Below the pieces are notes generated by a model that was not told the DNA's origin, did no database searches, and was given only the letters and a program-made list of their open reading frames with translations. From NCBI GenBank assembly GCA_017420125.1, contig JAFOJR010000078.1, positions 1 to 6,287 of the forward strand: a DNA stretch of 6,287 nt, read 5' to 3'. Made by a program: the position numbers and the translations under genes. Source of the DNA: Oscillospiraceae bacterium (lineage in GTDB: Bacteria; Bacillota; Clostridia; Oscillospirales; Oscillospiraceae). Shown here piece by piece: positions 1 to 5,677 of the stretch (its first letter is position 1; each line of letters opens with the position of its first letter).

Positions 1-313
1 AGAACGGGTTCGTGATAACGCCATTTTCCGAACGCTTTACCATATCTACCTGTTCTGCCTGTGCTTCAATGCTCATATTTTTATGAATAACACCGATGCC
101 ACCCTCCCTGGCAATGGCGATTGCCATCCGGTACTCCGTTACCGTGTCCATCGCTGCACTCATCATAGGGATGTTTAACGTGATTTTTCCCGTCAGTTTG
201 GTTTGCAAGTTGATATCTGTAGGTACAATCCGGCTTTCCGCTGGAATCAGAAGAACATCGTCAAAGGTCAAGCCTTCTTTTACAAATTTTTGTCCTGCAT
301 CCTTTGGTAGCAT
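1..313 (-). CDS. guaB: IMP dehydrogenase, N-terminal part (cut by window edge)
   Basis: This is the first 104 residues of inosine-5'-monophosphate dehydrogenase. The cytoplasmic enzyme oxidises IMP to XMP with NAD+ and is the committed step of guanine nucleotide synthesis. The translation has the family's N-terminal signatures: LTFDDVLLIPAES (15-27), NIPMMSAAMDTVTE (47-60) and EGGIGVIHKNM (70-80), the start of the TIM barrel. It ends at SENGVITNPF, just where the two CBS domains normally begin. The CBS domains, catalytic cysteine loop and C-terminus (about 380 more residues in a typical enzyme) lie beyond position 1. The ATG at 311-313 is chosen because a clear GGAGG (320-324 on the opposite strand) sits 6 bases upstream. 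It follows the zinc-ribbon gene after 62 bases with no terminator visible between them, so co-transcription is possible. Identity is very sure; regulation is unknown. Confidence 0.96.
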   Translation of the reverse strand, partial: MLPKDAGQKFVKEGLTFDDVLLIPAESRIVPTDINLQTKLTGKITLNIPMMSAAMDTVTEYRMAIAIAREGGIGVIHKNMSIEAQAEQVDMVKRSENGVITNPF

Positions 314-375
314 TACAATCCTCCATCCTATTTTTTGTTATTACTGGCAAGCCTACCACAATCCATAAAAATTGT

Positions 376-984
376 CTACACCTTTTTCAGTAAAATTCGG
401 TCCTTGCAGCAAATGTCGTCAATATCTTCCTGTGTGGCAGCCGGAATCCGCACTGCACCACCGCAGTTTGCACAAATCAAATCCACACTGCCATACTTTA
501 CCTCGGCGCGCCACTGGTGTGCGCCACAGGTACAGGAGATGCCGTCCCGTGCGGCGATCTCCCGAATCTCCGCCAGAACTTCTTCCATTACCATCGCATC
601 TAAAAACGGCGTTTCTGCTTCTTTACCGGACTTTTCTCCCAGTTTTTCTACAGTGCCATACAGCCGTTCTATGGCCTGTTCCACTCTTTTCCGATCCCCC
701 ACAAAGCAGCAGGCCAACCCTGATGCTTTGCAGGAAAAAGCCAGTGTCTCCTTCAGAAAGTGGCGGATGGAGCCTGTCACCGTGTGGATTTTTCCGCAAA
801 ACAAACAGGGGACAGCCACCCGGAACCGCTCTTCCGAAAGCTCCACTGTTCCGTGAGAACGTCCGCAGTCACATTGAATTTCCGTGGGAGAGGCCGCCAA
901 AGAAAACAGGCTTCGCGTTTCTATCACCGGTCTGCGGCATGACGGACAAATATAGCCAATGGTTTTCTCCTGTTCCAATTCCAT
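376..984 (-). CDS. Cysteine-rich zinc-ribbon-like protein of unknown function
   Basis: A 202-residue protein that I cannot assign to a named family. It is rich in paired cysteines laid out almost symmetrically: CPSC at 13-16, CxC at 38-40 and CLFC at 60-63 in the N-terminal part; isolated C85, C92 and C93; then CxC at 151-153 and CANC at 171-174 near the end. This suggests two zinc-ribbon-like modules joined by a charged, probably helical segment (about 97-147). There is no signal peptide or membrane segment, so it is probably cytoplasmic. An in-frame TTG three bases further upstream (985-987) would add one residue. The ATG at 982-984 is preferred because the weak ribosome site AGAGGG lies 7 bases before it. 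The stop (TAG, 376-378) is 62 bases before guaB. Zinc binding is inferred from cysteine spacing only; a nucleic-acid-binding or redox role is equally open. Confidence 0.8.
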   Translation of the reverse strand: MELEQEKTIGYICPSCRRPVIETRSLFSLAASPTEIQCDCGRSHGTVELSEERFRVAVPCLFCGKIHTVTGSIRHFLKETLAFSCKASGLACCFVGDRKRVEQAIERLYGTVEKLGEKSGKEAETPFLDAMVMEEVLAEIREIAARDGISCTCGAHQWRAEVKYGSVDLICANCGGAVRIPAATQEDIDDICCKDRILLKKV

Positions 985-1181
985 CAAAACGCCCTCTTTC
1001 CTTTTTCTTTTTCCTTCTGTTTTGCCATCTGCCTGTCAAAACCCTCTGCACAAAGTGATTTCTTCTTTTGCTTTGACAGGCAGACGGACTGCTTCCTGTT
1101 TCCCTGTAAAAGAGGGGCAATTTTGCCCTGCCCACAGCAGGGACAAAATTGCCCTCTTGTTCCCATTGATTCATCTGTCAT
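984..1181 (-). CDS. Possible small Cys/Lys-rich ORF (65 aa), doubtful
   Basis: This 65-codon frame fills the gap between the TSCPD gene and the zinc-ribbon gene. Its ATG overlaps the upstream TGA (ATGA, 1178-1181) and its own TGA overlaps the next ATG (TGATG, 982-986), the spacing expected of translationally coupled genes. The product would have a CPCC motif (13-16), C34 and C43, and a very lysine-rich tail. Against it: no convincing ribosome binding site, and the frame is largely made of two inverted repeats (1111-1157 and 1028-1084), so the peptide may be only a translation of repeat DNA. I recognise no family. Listed so that it is not lost; more likely not a functional gene. Confidence 0.25.
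   Translation of the reverse strand: MTDESMGTRGQFCPCCGQGKIAPLLQGNRKQSVCLSKQKKKSLCAEGFDRQMAKQKEKEKGKRAF
1028..1084. repeat. 13-bp perfect inverted repeat, 31-base spacer
   Basis: TCTGCCTGTCAAA at 1028-1040 is the exact reverse complement of TTTGACAGGCAGA at 1072-1084. The loop is long (31 bases) and no T-run follows on either strand, so it does not look like an intrinsic terminator. The left arm read leftward contains TTGACA, but no credible -10 follows 16-18 bases later. It may be half of a compound repeat with the palindrome at 1111-1157. Confidence 0.7.
1108..1157 (-). terminator. Long hairpin after the TSCPD gene; candidate leftward terminator
   Basis: Two 21-base arms (1111-1131 and 1137-1157) pair nearly perfectly around the 5-base loop CCACA; one arm has an extra G and the other an extra A. 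Read leftward, the arm is followed by only a short T-run (CTCTTTTAC). It lies 21 bases after the TSCPD stop, the right place to end or attenuate the nfnAB operon. The weak T-run leaves open that it is a dispersed intergenic palindrome or an RNA-stabilising stem instead. The hairpin itself is certain; its function is inferred. Confidence 0.45.
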
Positions 1182-1444
1182 TCTTCAGATGCGGCCGAAA
1201 CAGCCTGCGCTTGGACCAACGCTTTTGAAAGCTGATCCGGGCAGGAAGTGGCCTTCCCACCGCAACGGATACCCGCCAGCCGTTCAATCGCATCTTCCAG
1301 CTTCATTCCGGCTACCAGGCGGGAAATGCCCTGCAGATTGCCGGAACAGCCGCCCAGAACCTCTATAGAGGTAATGGTATCGCCTTCCCAGTTTACAATC
1401 ATTTCGCGGGAACAAACGCCTTTCGGCTGAAAATGAAGTGTCAT
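1178..1444 (-). CDS. TSCPD domain-containing small protein (four-Cys family)
   Basis: An 88-residue protein with the name-giving TSCPDQLS motif (66-73) and four cysteines at 11, 33, 61 and 68. This pattern fits the small stand-alone TSCPD proteins grouped as TIGR03905 (four conserved cysteines), whose function is not established. Related TSCPD domains occur at the C-terminus of B12-dependent ribonucleotide reductases, so metal or thiol chemistry is a fair guess but no more. The full protein appears present, without signal peptide or membrane segment. The ATG at 1442-1444 has AAGGAG (1452-1457) 7 bases upstream. It starts 23 bases after the nfnB stop on the same strand, so it is almost surely the third gene of the nfnAB operon. 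Family assignment is confident; role is unknown. Confidence 0.88.
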   Translation of the reverse strand: MTLHFQPKGVCSREMIVNWEGDTITSIEVLGGCSGNLQGISRLVAGMKLEDAIERLAGIRCGGKATSCPDQLSKALVQAQAVSAASEE

Positions 1445-1467
1445 GAATGAACTCCTTATCTCATGGA

Positions 1468-2859
1468 TTATTTATTTGCCAGGTATTCCTTGATGGAAGC
1501 CGCAGCTGTCTTGCCGGCGCCCATTGCTTTGATAACGGTTGCAGCACCGGTTACCGCGTCGCCGCCTGCGAAAACGCCGGGACGGGAGGTTGCCCCTGCT
1601 TCGTCTGCCACAATGCAGCCCTTCTTGTTGGTTTCCAGGCCTTCGGTGGTGGACTTAATCAGCGGGTTGGGGCTGGTTCCGATGGCAATGATGACAGTGT
1701 CAACATCCAGCTTGAAGTTGGAACCGACTTTCTCGATGGGACGACGGCGGCCGGAAGCATCCGGTTCACCCAGTTCCATTTCCACGCACTCGATAGCGCA
1801 GACTCTGCCGTTTTCATCTCCGTGGATTTCCACCGGATTGTTCAGCAGGCGGAAGTCAATTTCTTCTTCCATGGCGTGATGCACTTCTTCTGCTCTTGCA
1901 GGCAGTTCGTCGATGGAACGGCGATATACAATATATACCTTTTCGGCACCCAGGCGCTTTGCGCAGCGGGCTGCGTCCATTGCCACGTTGCCGCCGCCTA
2001 CAACAGCGACTGCCTTGCTCTTTGCAATGGGGGTATCATATTCTTCCTTATATGCCTTCATCAGGTTGATTCTGGTGAGATATTCATTGGCAGAGTAGAC
2101 ACCCAGCATATTTTCTCCGGGAATGTGCAGGAACTGGGGCAGGCCGGCACCGGAACCGATGAAGATGGCTTCAAAGCCCTGTGCAAAGATTTCGTCTACG
2201 GAAATGGTTCTGCCGACCACCATATTGGTTTCGACCTTAACGCCCATTGCCTTCAGGTTGTCGATTTCCCGGGCAACGATCGCCTTGGGCAGACGGAATT
2301 CGGGAATCCCGTATACCAAAACGCCGCCGGCGGTATGTAAGGTTTCAAAGATGGTGACTTCATAACCTTCTTTTGCCAGATCCCCGGCGCAGGTGAGACC
2401 AGCAGGACCGGAGCCGATCACGGCAACCTTATGTCCATTGCTCTTGGGTGCTACGATTTCGTCCTTTCCGTTTTCCATATACCAGTCAGCAACGAAACGT
2501 TCCAAACGGCCGATGCCCACGCCTTCGCTGCCTTCTTTTTTCCCGCGGACACACTGTCCTTCGCACTGATTCTCCTGCGGACATACACGGCCGCAGACAG
2601 CAGGCAGAGAGTTGGTAGACTTGATGATTTTATACGCTTCTTCAAAGTTTCCTTCTGCAACCTGTGCGATAAATTCCGGAATCCGGACATTTACCGGGCA
2701 GCCGGAAACACAGGGTTTTGCTTTACAATTCAGGCAACGGGCTGCTTCATCCATTGCCATTTCTTTGGTATAGCCCTTTGCAACTTCATCAAAATTCTTG
2801 TTGCGAACCAGAGGCTCCTGCTCCGGCATCGGGTTCTTTTTGGGAGACATATTAGCCAC
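1468..2859 (-). CDS. nfnB: NfnB/SudA/GltA-like FAD-dependent NADPH:ferredoxin oxidoreductase subunit
   Basis: Large subunit of the NfnAB/SudAB type, often annotated as NADPH-dependent glutamate synthase small chain (gltA, TIGR01316). In Nfn it carries the bifurcating FAD, reacts with NADP(H) and exchanges electrons with ferredoxin. Numbering from the chosen start (463 aa): an N-terminal ferredoxin-like domain with two [4Fe-4S] cysteine sets, C42, C45, C50, C54 and C89, C93, C99, C103; FAD-binding GSGPAGL at 149-155; NADP-binding GGGNVAMD at 288-295; C-terminal FAD contact AGGDAVTG at 431-438. The start is GTG at 2857-2859: AGGAGG (2868-2873) lies 8 bases before it. The earlier in-frame GTG (2866-2868) falls inside that site, and the ATG at 2848-2850 is 17 bases away. 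It overlaps the nfnA stop by 8 bases, implying translational coupling. Without a large glutamate synthase subunit beside it, Nfn/Sud is the better call. Confidence 0.92.
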   Translation of the reverse strand: MANMSPKKNPMPEQEPLVRNKNFDEVAKGYTKEMAMDEAARCLNCKAKPCVSGCPVNVRIPEFIAQVAEGNFEEAYKIIKSTNSLPAVCGRVCPQENQCEGQCVRGKKEGSEGVGIGRLERFVADWYMENGKDEIVAPKSNGHKVAVIGSGPAGLTCAGDLAKEGYEVTIFETLHTAGGVLVYGIPEFRLPKAIVAREIDNLKAMGVKVETNMVVGRTISVDEIFAQGFEAIFIGSGAGLPQFLHIPGENMLGVYSANEYLTRINLMKAYKEEYDTPIAKSKAVAVVGGGNVAMDAARCAKRLGAEKVYIVYRRSIDELPARAEEVHHAMEEEIDFRLLNNPVEIHGDENGRVCAIECVEMELGEPDASGRRRPIEKVGSNFKLDVDTVIIAIGTSPNPLIKSTTEGLETNKKGCIVADEAGATSRPGVFAGGDAVTGAATVIKAMGAGKTAAASIKEYLANK

Positions 2860-3697
2860 GGCGCACACCTCCTGTTAAATGACAAATATGTTCATTTGCC
2901 TTTGCTTCATCTGGCTTATAGAACGCATTTCGACGCATTAATTCATCGAAATCCACCTGATGGCCGTCAAATTCCGGGCCGTCAACACAAGCGAACTTGG
3001 TTTCCCCGCCGACAGTGACACGGCAGCCGCCGCACATACCGGTTGCATCGACCATAATCGGATTTAAGCTAACGATGGTTTTCACGCCGAAAGGCTTGGT
3101 GGTGGCGCAGGTAAATTTCATCATAATCGGAGGACCGATGGCATAAACAGCATCATACTTGGCTCCGGATTCCAGCACTTCCTGCAGCTTTGCGGTTACA
3201 AAGCCCTTTTCTCCGTAGCTGCCGTCGTCCGTCATCAGATACAGCTTATCGGTCGCTGCCTTCATCTCGTCTTCCAAAATGACAAGATCTTTGTTTTTAA
3301 AACCAGCGATCATTTCCACTTCGATGCCTTTTTCATGCATCTCTTTTGCAACGGGATAGCCGATGGCGCAGCCGACGCCGCCGCCAACGATCATCACTTT
3401 GTTGACGCCTTCCATGTTGGTAGGCTTCCCCATCGGGCCTACGAAGTCAGCAATATAATCCCCTTCTGCTACTTCTGCCAACATTTTGGTAGAACGTCCC
3501 ATATGCTGGAAAATAATGGTTACGGTACCTTTTTCCCGGTCGTAACCCGCGATGGTCAGCGGAACACGCTCACCGAATTCATCCAGGCGGAACATAATGA
3601 ACTGCCCGGCTTTTGCTTTCGCCGCCACTGCGGGAGCTTTGATCTCCATCAGTGTTTCGATATCGTTCAAGCGGCGCTTTTTCACGATTTGATACAT
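2852..3697 (-). CDS. nfnA: NfnA/SudB-like FAD/NAD-binding [2Fe-2S] oxidoreductase subunit
   Basis: Small subunit partner of the next gene, 281 aa. In the Nfn complex it holds FAD and a [2Fe-2S] cluster and reacts with NADH, allowing coupled reduction of NADP+ by NADH and reduced ferredoxin (or the reverse). The homologue SudB works in a sulfide dehydrogenase/NADPH:ferredoxin oxidoreductase. Visible features: ferredoxin-reductase-like FAD site RVPLTIAGYD (44-53), NAD-binding VGGGVGCAIGYP (104-115), and C-terminal cluster segment with C222, C225 (CGGC) and C237. D217 in MVDATGMC sits where Nfn enzymes use an aspartate as fourth ligand. The length is normal. The ATG at 3695-3697 has GGGGAG (3708-3713) 10 bases upstream and a promoter close behind. 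The adjacent nfnB makes the pair diagnostic; choosing between Nfn and Sud as the physiological role needs biochemistry. Confidence 0.92.
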   Translation of the reverse strand: MYQIVKKRRLNDIETLMEIKAPAVAAKAKAGQFIMFRLDEFGERVPLTIAGYDREKGTVTIIFQHMGRSTKMLAEVAEGDYIADFVGPMGKPTNMEGVNKVMIVGGGVGCAIGYPVAKEMHEKGIEVEMIAGFKNKDLVILEDEMKAATDKLYLMTDDGSYGEKGFVTAKLQEVLESGAKYDAVYAIGPPIMMKFTCATTKPFGVKTIVSLNPIMVDATGMCGGCRVTVGGETKFACVDGPEFDGHQVDFDELMRRNAFYKPDEAKANEHICHLTGGVRRG

Positions 3698-3732
3698 GCA
3701 GTAGGTTCTCCCCTTTCCCTGTTATGGCGATT

Positions 3733-3761
3733 ATTATACATCTATTTTTTTCTTCTGTCCA
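3733..3761 (-). promoter_or_regulatory. Sigma-A type promoter for the nfnAB operon
   Basis: Read leftward: -35 TGGACA (3756-3761), a 17-base spacer rich in A, and a perfect -10 TATAAT (3733-3738). Transcription would begin near 3726, giving a leader of about 30 bases that contains the nfnA ribosome site. A-tracts upstream of the -35 could act as an UP element. No operator palindrome was seen overlapping it. Confidence 0.75.
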
Positions 3762-4253
3762 GACTTTTTTGGGGATGGATGACAAAATTGTTCCCTTTTT
3801 TACGGATCAAATTCCATAATATACCCAAGATTTTCAAGAATCGTTATTTTTTTTAGTCAATAACCAAACAGATTTTTTTCTTTTCCTTTTTATGTCGTCA
3901 AATTTCACAAATTTCTACTTGAAACATTTTTATTTTTGTCTGTTTTCTTGCTTTTTTATCGAGTCTGATTGTATCCCCATATAGGTTCTTTTCCATTTGC
4001 CAAGAGGATTTTGATGCAGATTCGTGTTGTTTTTCCTGGGAAATCCCTCTTTTCCATCGCACAACTTACAGGGTTTCTCCCTCTTTGCTTCAGAGCACAC
4101 CGGGCTTTTCAATCCTGCCGCTCTTTCTTTGGGACAGACACTTCTGCTTTTGTTTCTCAAAGAGCTTCGCTAATGGGGTTGAGAAAAGCATTTCCCGTCA
4201 TCGCCCGGTGAAAAGAACTCTTTCTGCACAAAATAATCTATATGGTGTCGGGT

Positions 4254-4279
4254 GTTGGAATGGAATCCAACTCTTTTTT
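4254..4279 (+). terminator. Candidate rightward intrinsic terminator (short stem)
   Basis: GTTGGA (4254-4259) and TCCAAC (4266-4271) form a 6-bp stem around a 6-base loop, followed at once by TCTTTTTT. The T-run is good but the stem is short. No rightward gene is visible upstream, so if it is real it would end an unannotated transcript in the intergenic region. Confidence 0.4.
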
Positions 4280-4348
4280 GCCAATGGGCGCTTCTTCCAC
4301 AGTCTGTTTCAGGTCCGCACAATACGATACAATAATACCTTTTCATCG

Positions 4349-4391
4349 AAGTCTGCCAAAGCAGCTTCCTTTTCTGCTTTGGCAGGCTTTT
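4349..4391 (+). terminator. Hairpin with T-run upstream of glf; candidate rightward terminator
   Basis: CTGCCAAAGCAG (4353-4364) pairs perfectly with CTGCTTTGGCAG (4374-4385) around a 9-base loop. Extension outward to 4349/4389 has one G-U pair, giving about 16 bp. The right arm runs into CTTTTCT, a modest T-run present only in the rightward sense. It lies 35 bases before the glf -35 and would insulate glf from upstream transcription. The left arm also holds a possible leftward promoter (TTGGCA 4354-4359, 16 bases, TATTAT 4332-4337), so a regulatory role cannot be excluded. Confidence 0.5.
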
Positions 4392-4423
4392 CTAAAAATC
4401 TACACAAAAACCGTGAATTTTGT

Positions 4424-4452
4424 TTGCATTCTCTGCATATATCGTCTACAAT
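4424..4452 (+). promoter_or_regulatory. Sigma-A type promoter for glf
   Basis: -35 TTGCAT (4424-4429), 17-base spacer, -10 TACAAT (4447-4452). The expected transcript start near 4459 leaves a leader of about 34 bases with the glf ribosome site. This supports the glf start at 4493, because longer in-frame starts would lie at or before the transcript start. Confidence 0.65.
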
Positions 4453-4492
4453 AGTGGGAATGGACAATCCAAAATGGAAAGGAACAGATTTT

Positions 4493-5677
4493 ATGGAACA
4501 TCAGTGCAGTTATGACTGTCTGATCATCGGCGCCGGATTTGCCGGTGCCGTCGCTGCACGGGAACTTGCCCAGCGGGGAAACCAGCGGGTTTTAGTTCTG
4601 GAACAGCGTAGCCACATTGGCGGAAACGCTTATGATTGCTATAACGATGACGGTGTGTTGATTCATCAATACGGCCCGCATATTTTTCATACCAACAATC
4701 AACGAGTTTACGACTATTTGTCTCAGTTTACCCACTGGTATCCTTATGAACATAAAGTAGTGGGAGCCATTCATGGCCAATATCTTCCCATTCCCTTCAA
4801 TTTCCACTCGCTGCACATGGCGTTCCCGGAGGAACAGGCACAGCAGCTGGAGCAGCTTTTGACAGATACATACGGCCACGGGCGAAAAGTCACTATTTTG
4901 GAACTGCGGAAAAGCCGACATCCCGCTTTGAAAGCATTGGCAGACTATGTGTATCAAAATGTGTTTGCCTATTACACGCAAAAACAATGGGGTACTGCGC
5001 CGGAGGATATGGATCCTTCTGTTACCGCGCGGGTCCCTGTGCTGCTGTCTCAGGACGATCGGTATTTTCAGGACATTTATCAAGGGATGCCGGCGGAAGG
5101 CTATACCAAGTTGTTTGAAGCCATGTTGGATCATCCCCATATTACGGTACGCACCAAAACAGATGCCCGGGATCATCTGACCATCCAGGAGCAGACGATT
5201 CTGCTGGACGGCGTTCCTTTTTCCGGCCCCGTGATCTACACTGGCGCGGTGGACGCTCTGTTTGACCATGTGTTTGGCCGTTTGCCTTATCGGACGCTGG
5301 ATTTTTCCTTTGAAACCTACCCCCAGACAGAATATCAAACCCACGGCACGGTAAACTACACTGTCAGCGAGGCGTACACCCGGATCACAGAGTTCAAACA
5401 TCTCACCGGCCAAAAATTAGAGGGGAAAACTACCATTGCAAAAGAGTACTCCCGCGCATATACTGGCGCAGAAGGGGAAATCCCCTACTATGCCATTCTG
5501 AATCCGGACAACCTCTCTCTTTATGCCAAATACCGGGCACTGGCCCAAAAGATTCCCAATTTACACCTGTTGGGCCGTCTGGCAGAGTATCGTTATTACA
5601 ACATGGATGCCATTGTGGCCCAAGCTCTTTCCCTTTCTGACGACTTATTGAAAGAACAGGAGAACAAAGCCTTATGA
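4493..5677 (+). CDS. glf: UDP-galactopyranose mutase
   Basis: This cytoplasmic flavoenzyme uses reduced FAD to interconvert UDP-galactopyranose and UDP-galactofuranose, the donor for galactofuranose in surface glycans. At 394 aa its length is typical. Features: FAD-binding IIGAGFAGAV (11-20), the ribose-binding acidic residue E37, HIGGNAYD (41-48), QYGPHIFHTN (59-68) with the conserved active-site histidine H63, YTQKQWG (161-167) in the substrate lid region, R180 in TARVPV, R297, and the C-terminal GRLAEYRYYNMD (361-372), which carries the arginine, tyrosines and aspartate that contact substrate and FAD. The ATG at 4493-4495 is chosen because AAAGGA (4478-4483) lies 9 bases upstream, the promoter lies just before it, and the family N-terminus starts here. 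The frame stays open upstream to 4085, but that stretch has no family similarity. It is followed with a 4-base overlap by a glycosyltransferase, pointing to a polysaccharide locus. Confidence 0.96.
   Translation: MEHQCSYDCLIIGAGFAGAVAARELAQRGNQRVLVLEQRSHIGGNAYDCYNDDGVLIHQYGPHIFHTNNQRVYDYLSQFTHWYPYEHKVVGAIHGQYLPIPFNFHSLHMAFPEEQAQQLEQLLTDTYGHGRKVTILELRKSRHPALKALADYVYQNVFAYYTQKQWGTAPEDMDPSVTARVPVLLSQDDRYFQDIYQGMPAEGYTKLFEAMLDHPHITVRTKTDARDHLTIQEQTILLDGVPFSGPVIYTGAVDALFDHVFGRLPYRTLDFSFETYPQTEYQTHGTVNYTVSEAYTRITEFKHLTGQKLEGKTTIAKEYSRAYTGAEGEIPYYAILNPDNLSLYAKYRALAQKIPNLHLLGRLAEYRYYNMDAIVAQALSLSDDLLKEQENKAL

Larger units (their letters stand above)
3762..4423. other. Long divergent intergenic region without a recognised gene
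   Basis: No protein gene is supported here. The part to about 3960 is very T-rich on the plus strand. The part 3990-4390 has more balanced composition and several inverted repeats: 4002-4011 with 4041-4051 (one bulge), 4098-4105 (CACCGGGC) with 4203-4210, 4153-4160 (TTTCTCAA) with 4179-4186, and the two hairpins listed separately. I checked by eye for hallmarks of RNase P RNA, tmRNA, SRP RNA, 6S RNA and common riboswitches and recognised none. A small RNA, a long leader or a decayed gene remain possible. Confidence 0.6.

Noticed and set aside
350..378. Promoter for guaB in the 62-base gap (TAGACA, 17 bases, TAGGCT)
   Set aside because: The -10 matches consensus at only about half its positions; too weak to list as a feature.
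1034..1039. Leftward TTGACA -35 before the zinc-ribbon gene
   Set aside because: No TATAAT-like -10 occurs at 16-18 bases; the perfect hexamer is explained by the inverted repeat.
372..1058. 228-codon plus-strand ORF opposite the zinc-ribbon gene
   Set aside because: The Pro/Ser/Leu/Arg-rich low-complexity translation is antisense to the Cys-patterned protein; no family, no ribosome site.
1447..2340. 297-codon plus-strand ORF opposite nfnB
   Set aside because: It is antisense to a well-supported gene; the odd His/Phe/Gly/Cys-rich composition is what the reverse of biased codons gives, and there is no ribosome site or family.
3893..3910. Rex-like redox operator upstream of nfnA (TGTCGTCAAATTTCACAA)
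   Set aside because: It resembles TTGTTAAN4TTAACAA only loosely, the two halves are not symmetric, and it lies well over 100 bases upstream of the promoter.
3987..4057. 10-base direct repeat TCTTTTCCAT (3987-3996 and 4048-4057)
   Set aside because: Pyrimidine-rich low-complexity sequence in a T-rich region; only two copies with irregular context, so not a CRISPR or iteron array.
3930..4160. 76-codon minus-strand ORF in the long intergenic region
   Set aside because: No ribosome site and no recognisable motif (only a lone CKLC); the composition follows the A-rich strand. A decayed gene cannot be excluded but is not supported.
4085..4492. In-frame upstream extension of glf by 136 codons
   Set aside because: The extension has no flavoprotein similarity and crosses the glf promoter and two hairpins, while the ATG at 4493 has a proper ribosome site and the family N-terminus.
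4592..5413. 273-codon minus-strand ORF opposite glf
   Set aside because: It is fully contained in glf on the other strand, with no recognisable domain; a codon-bias shadow.
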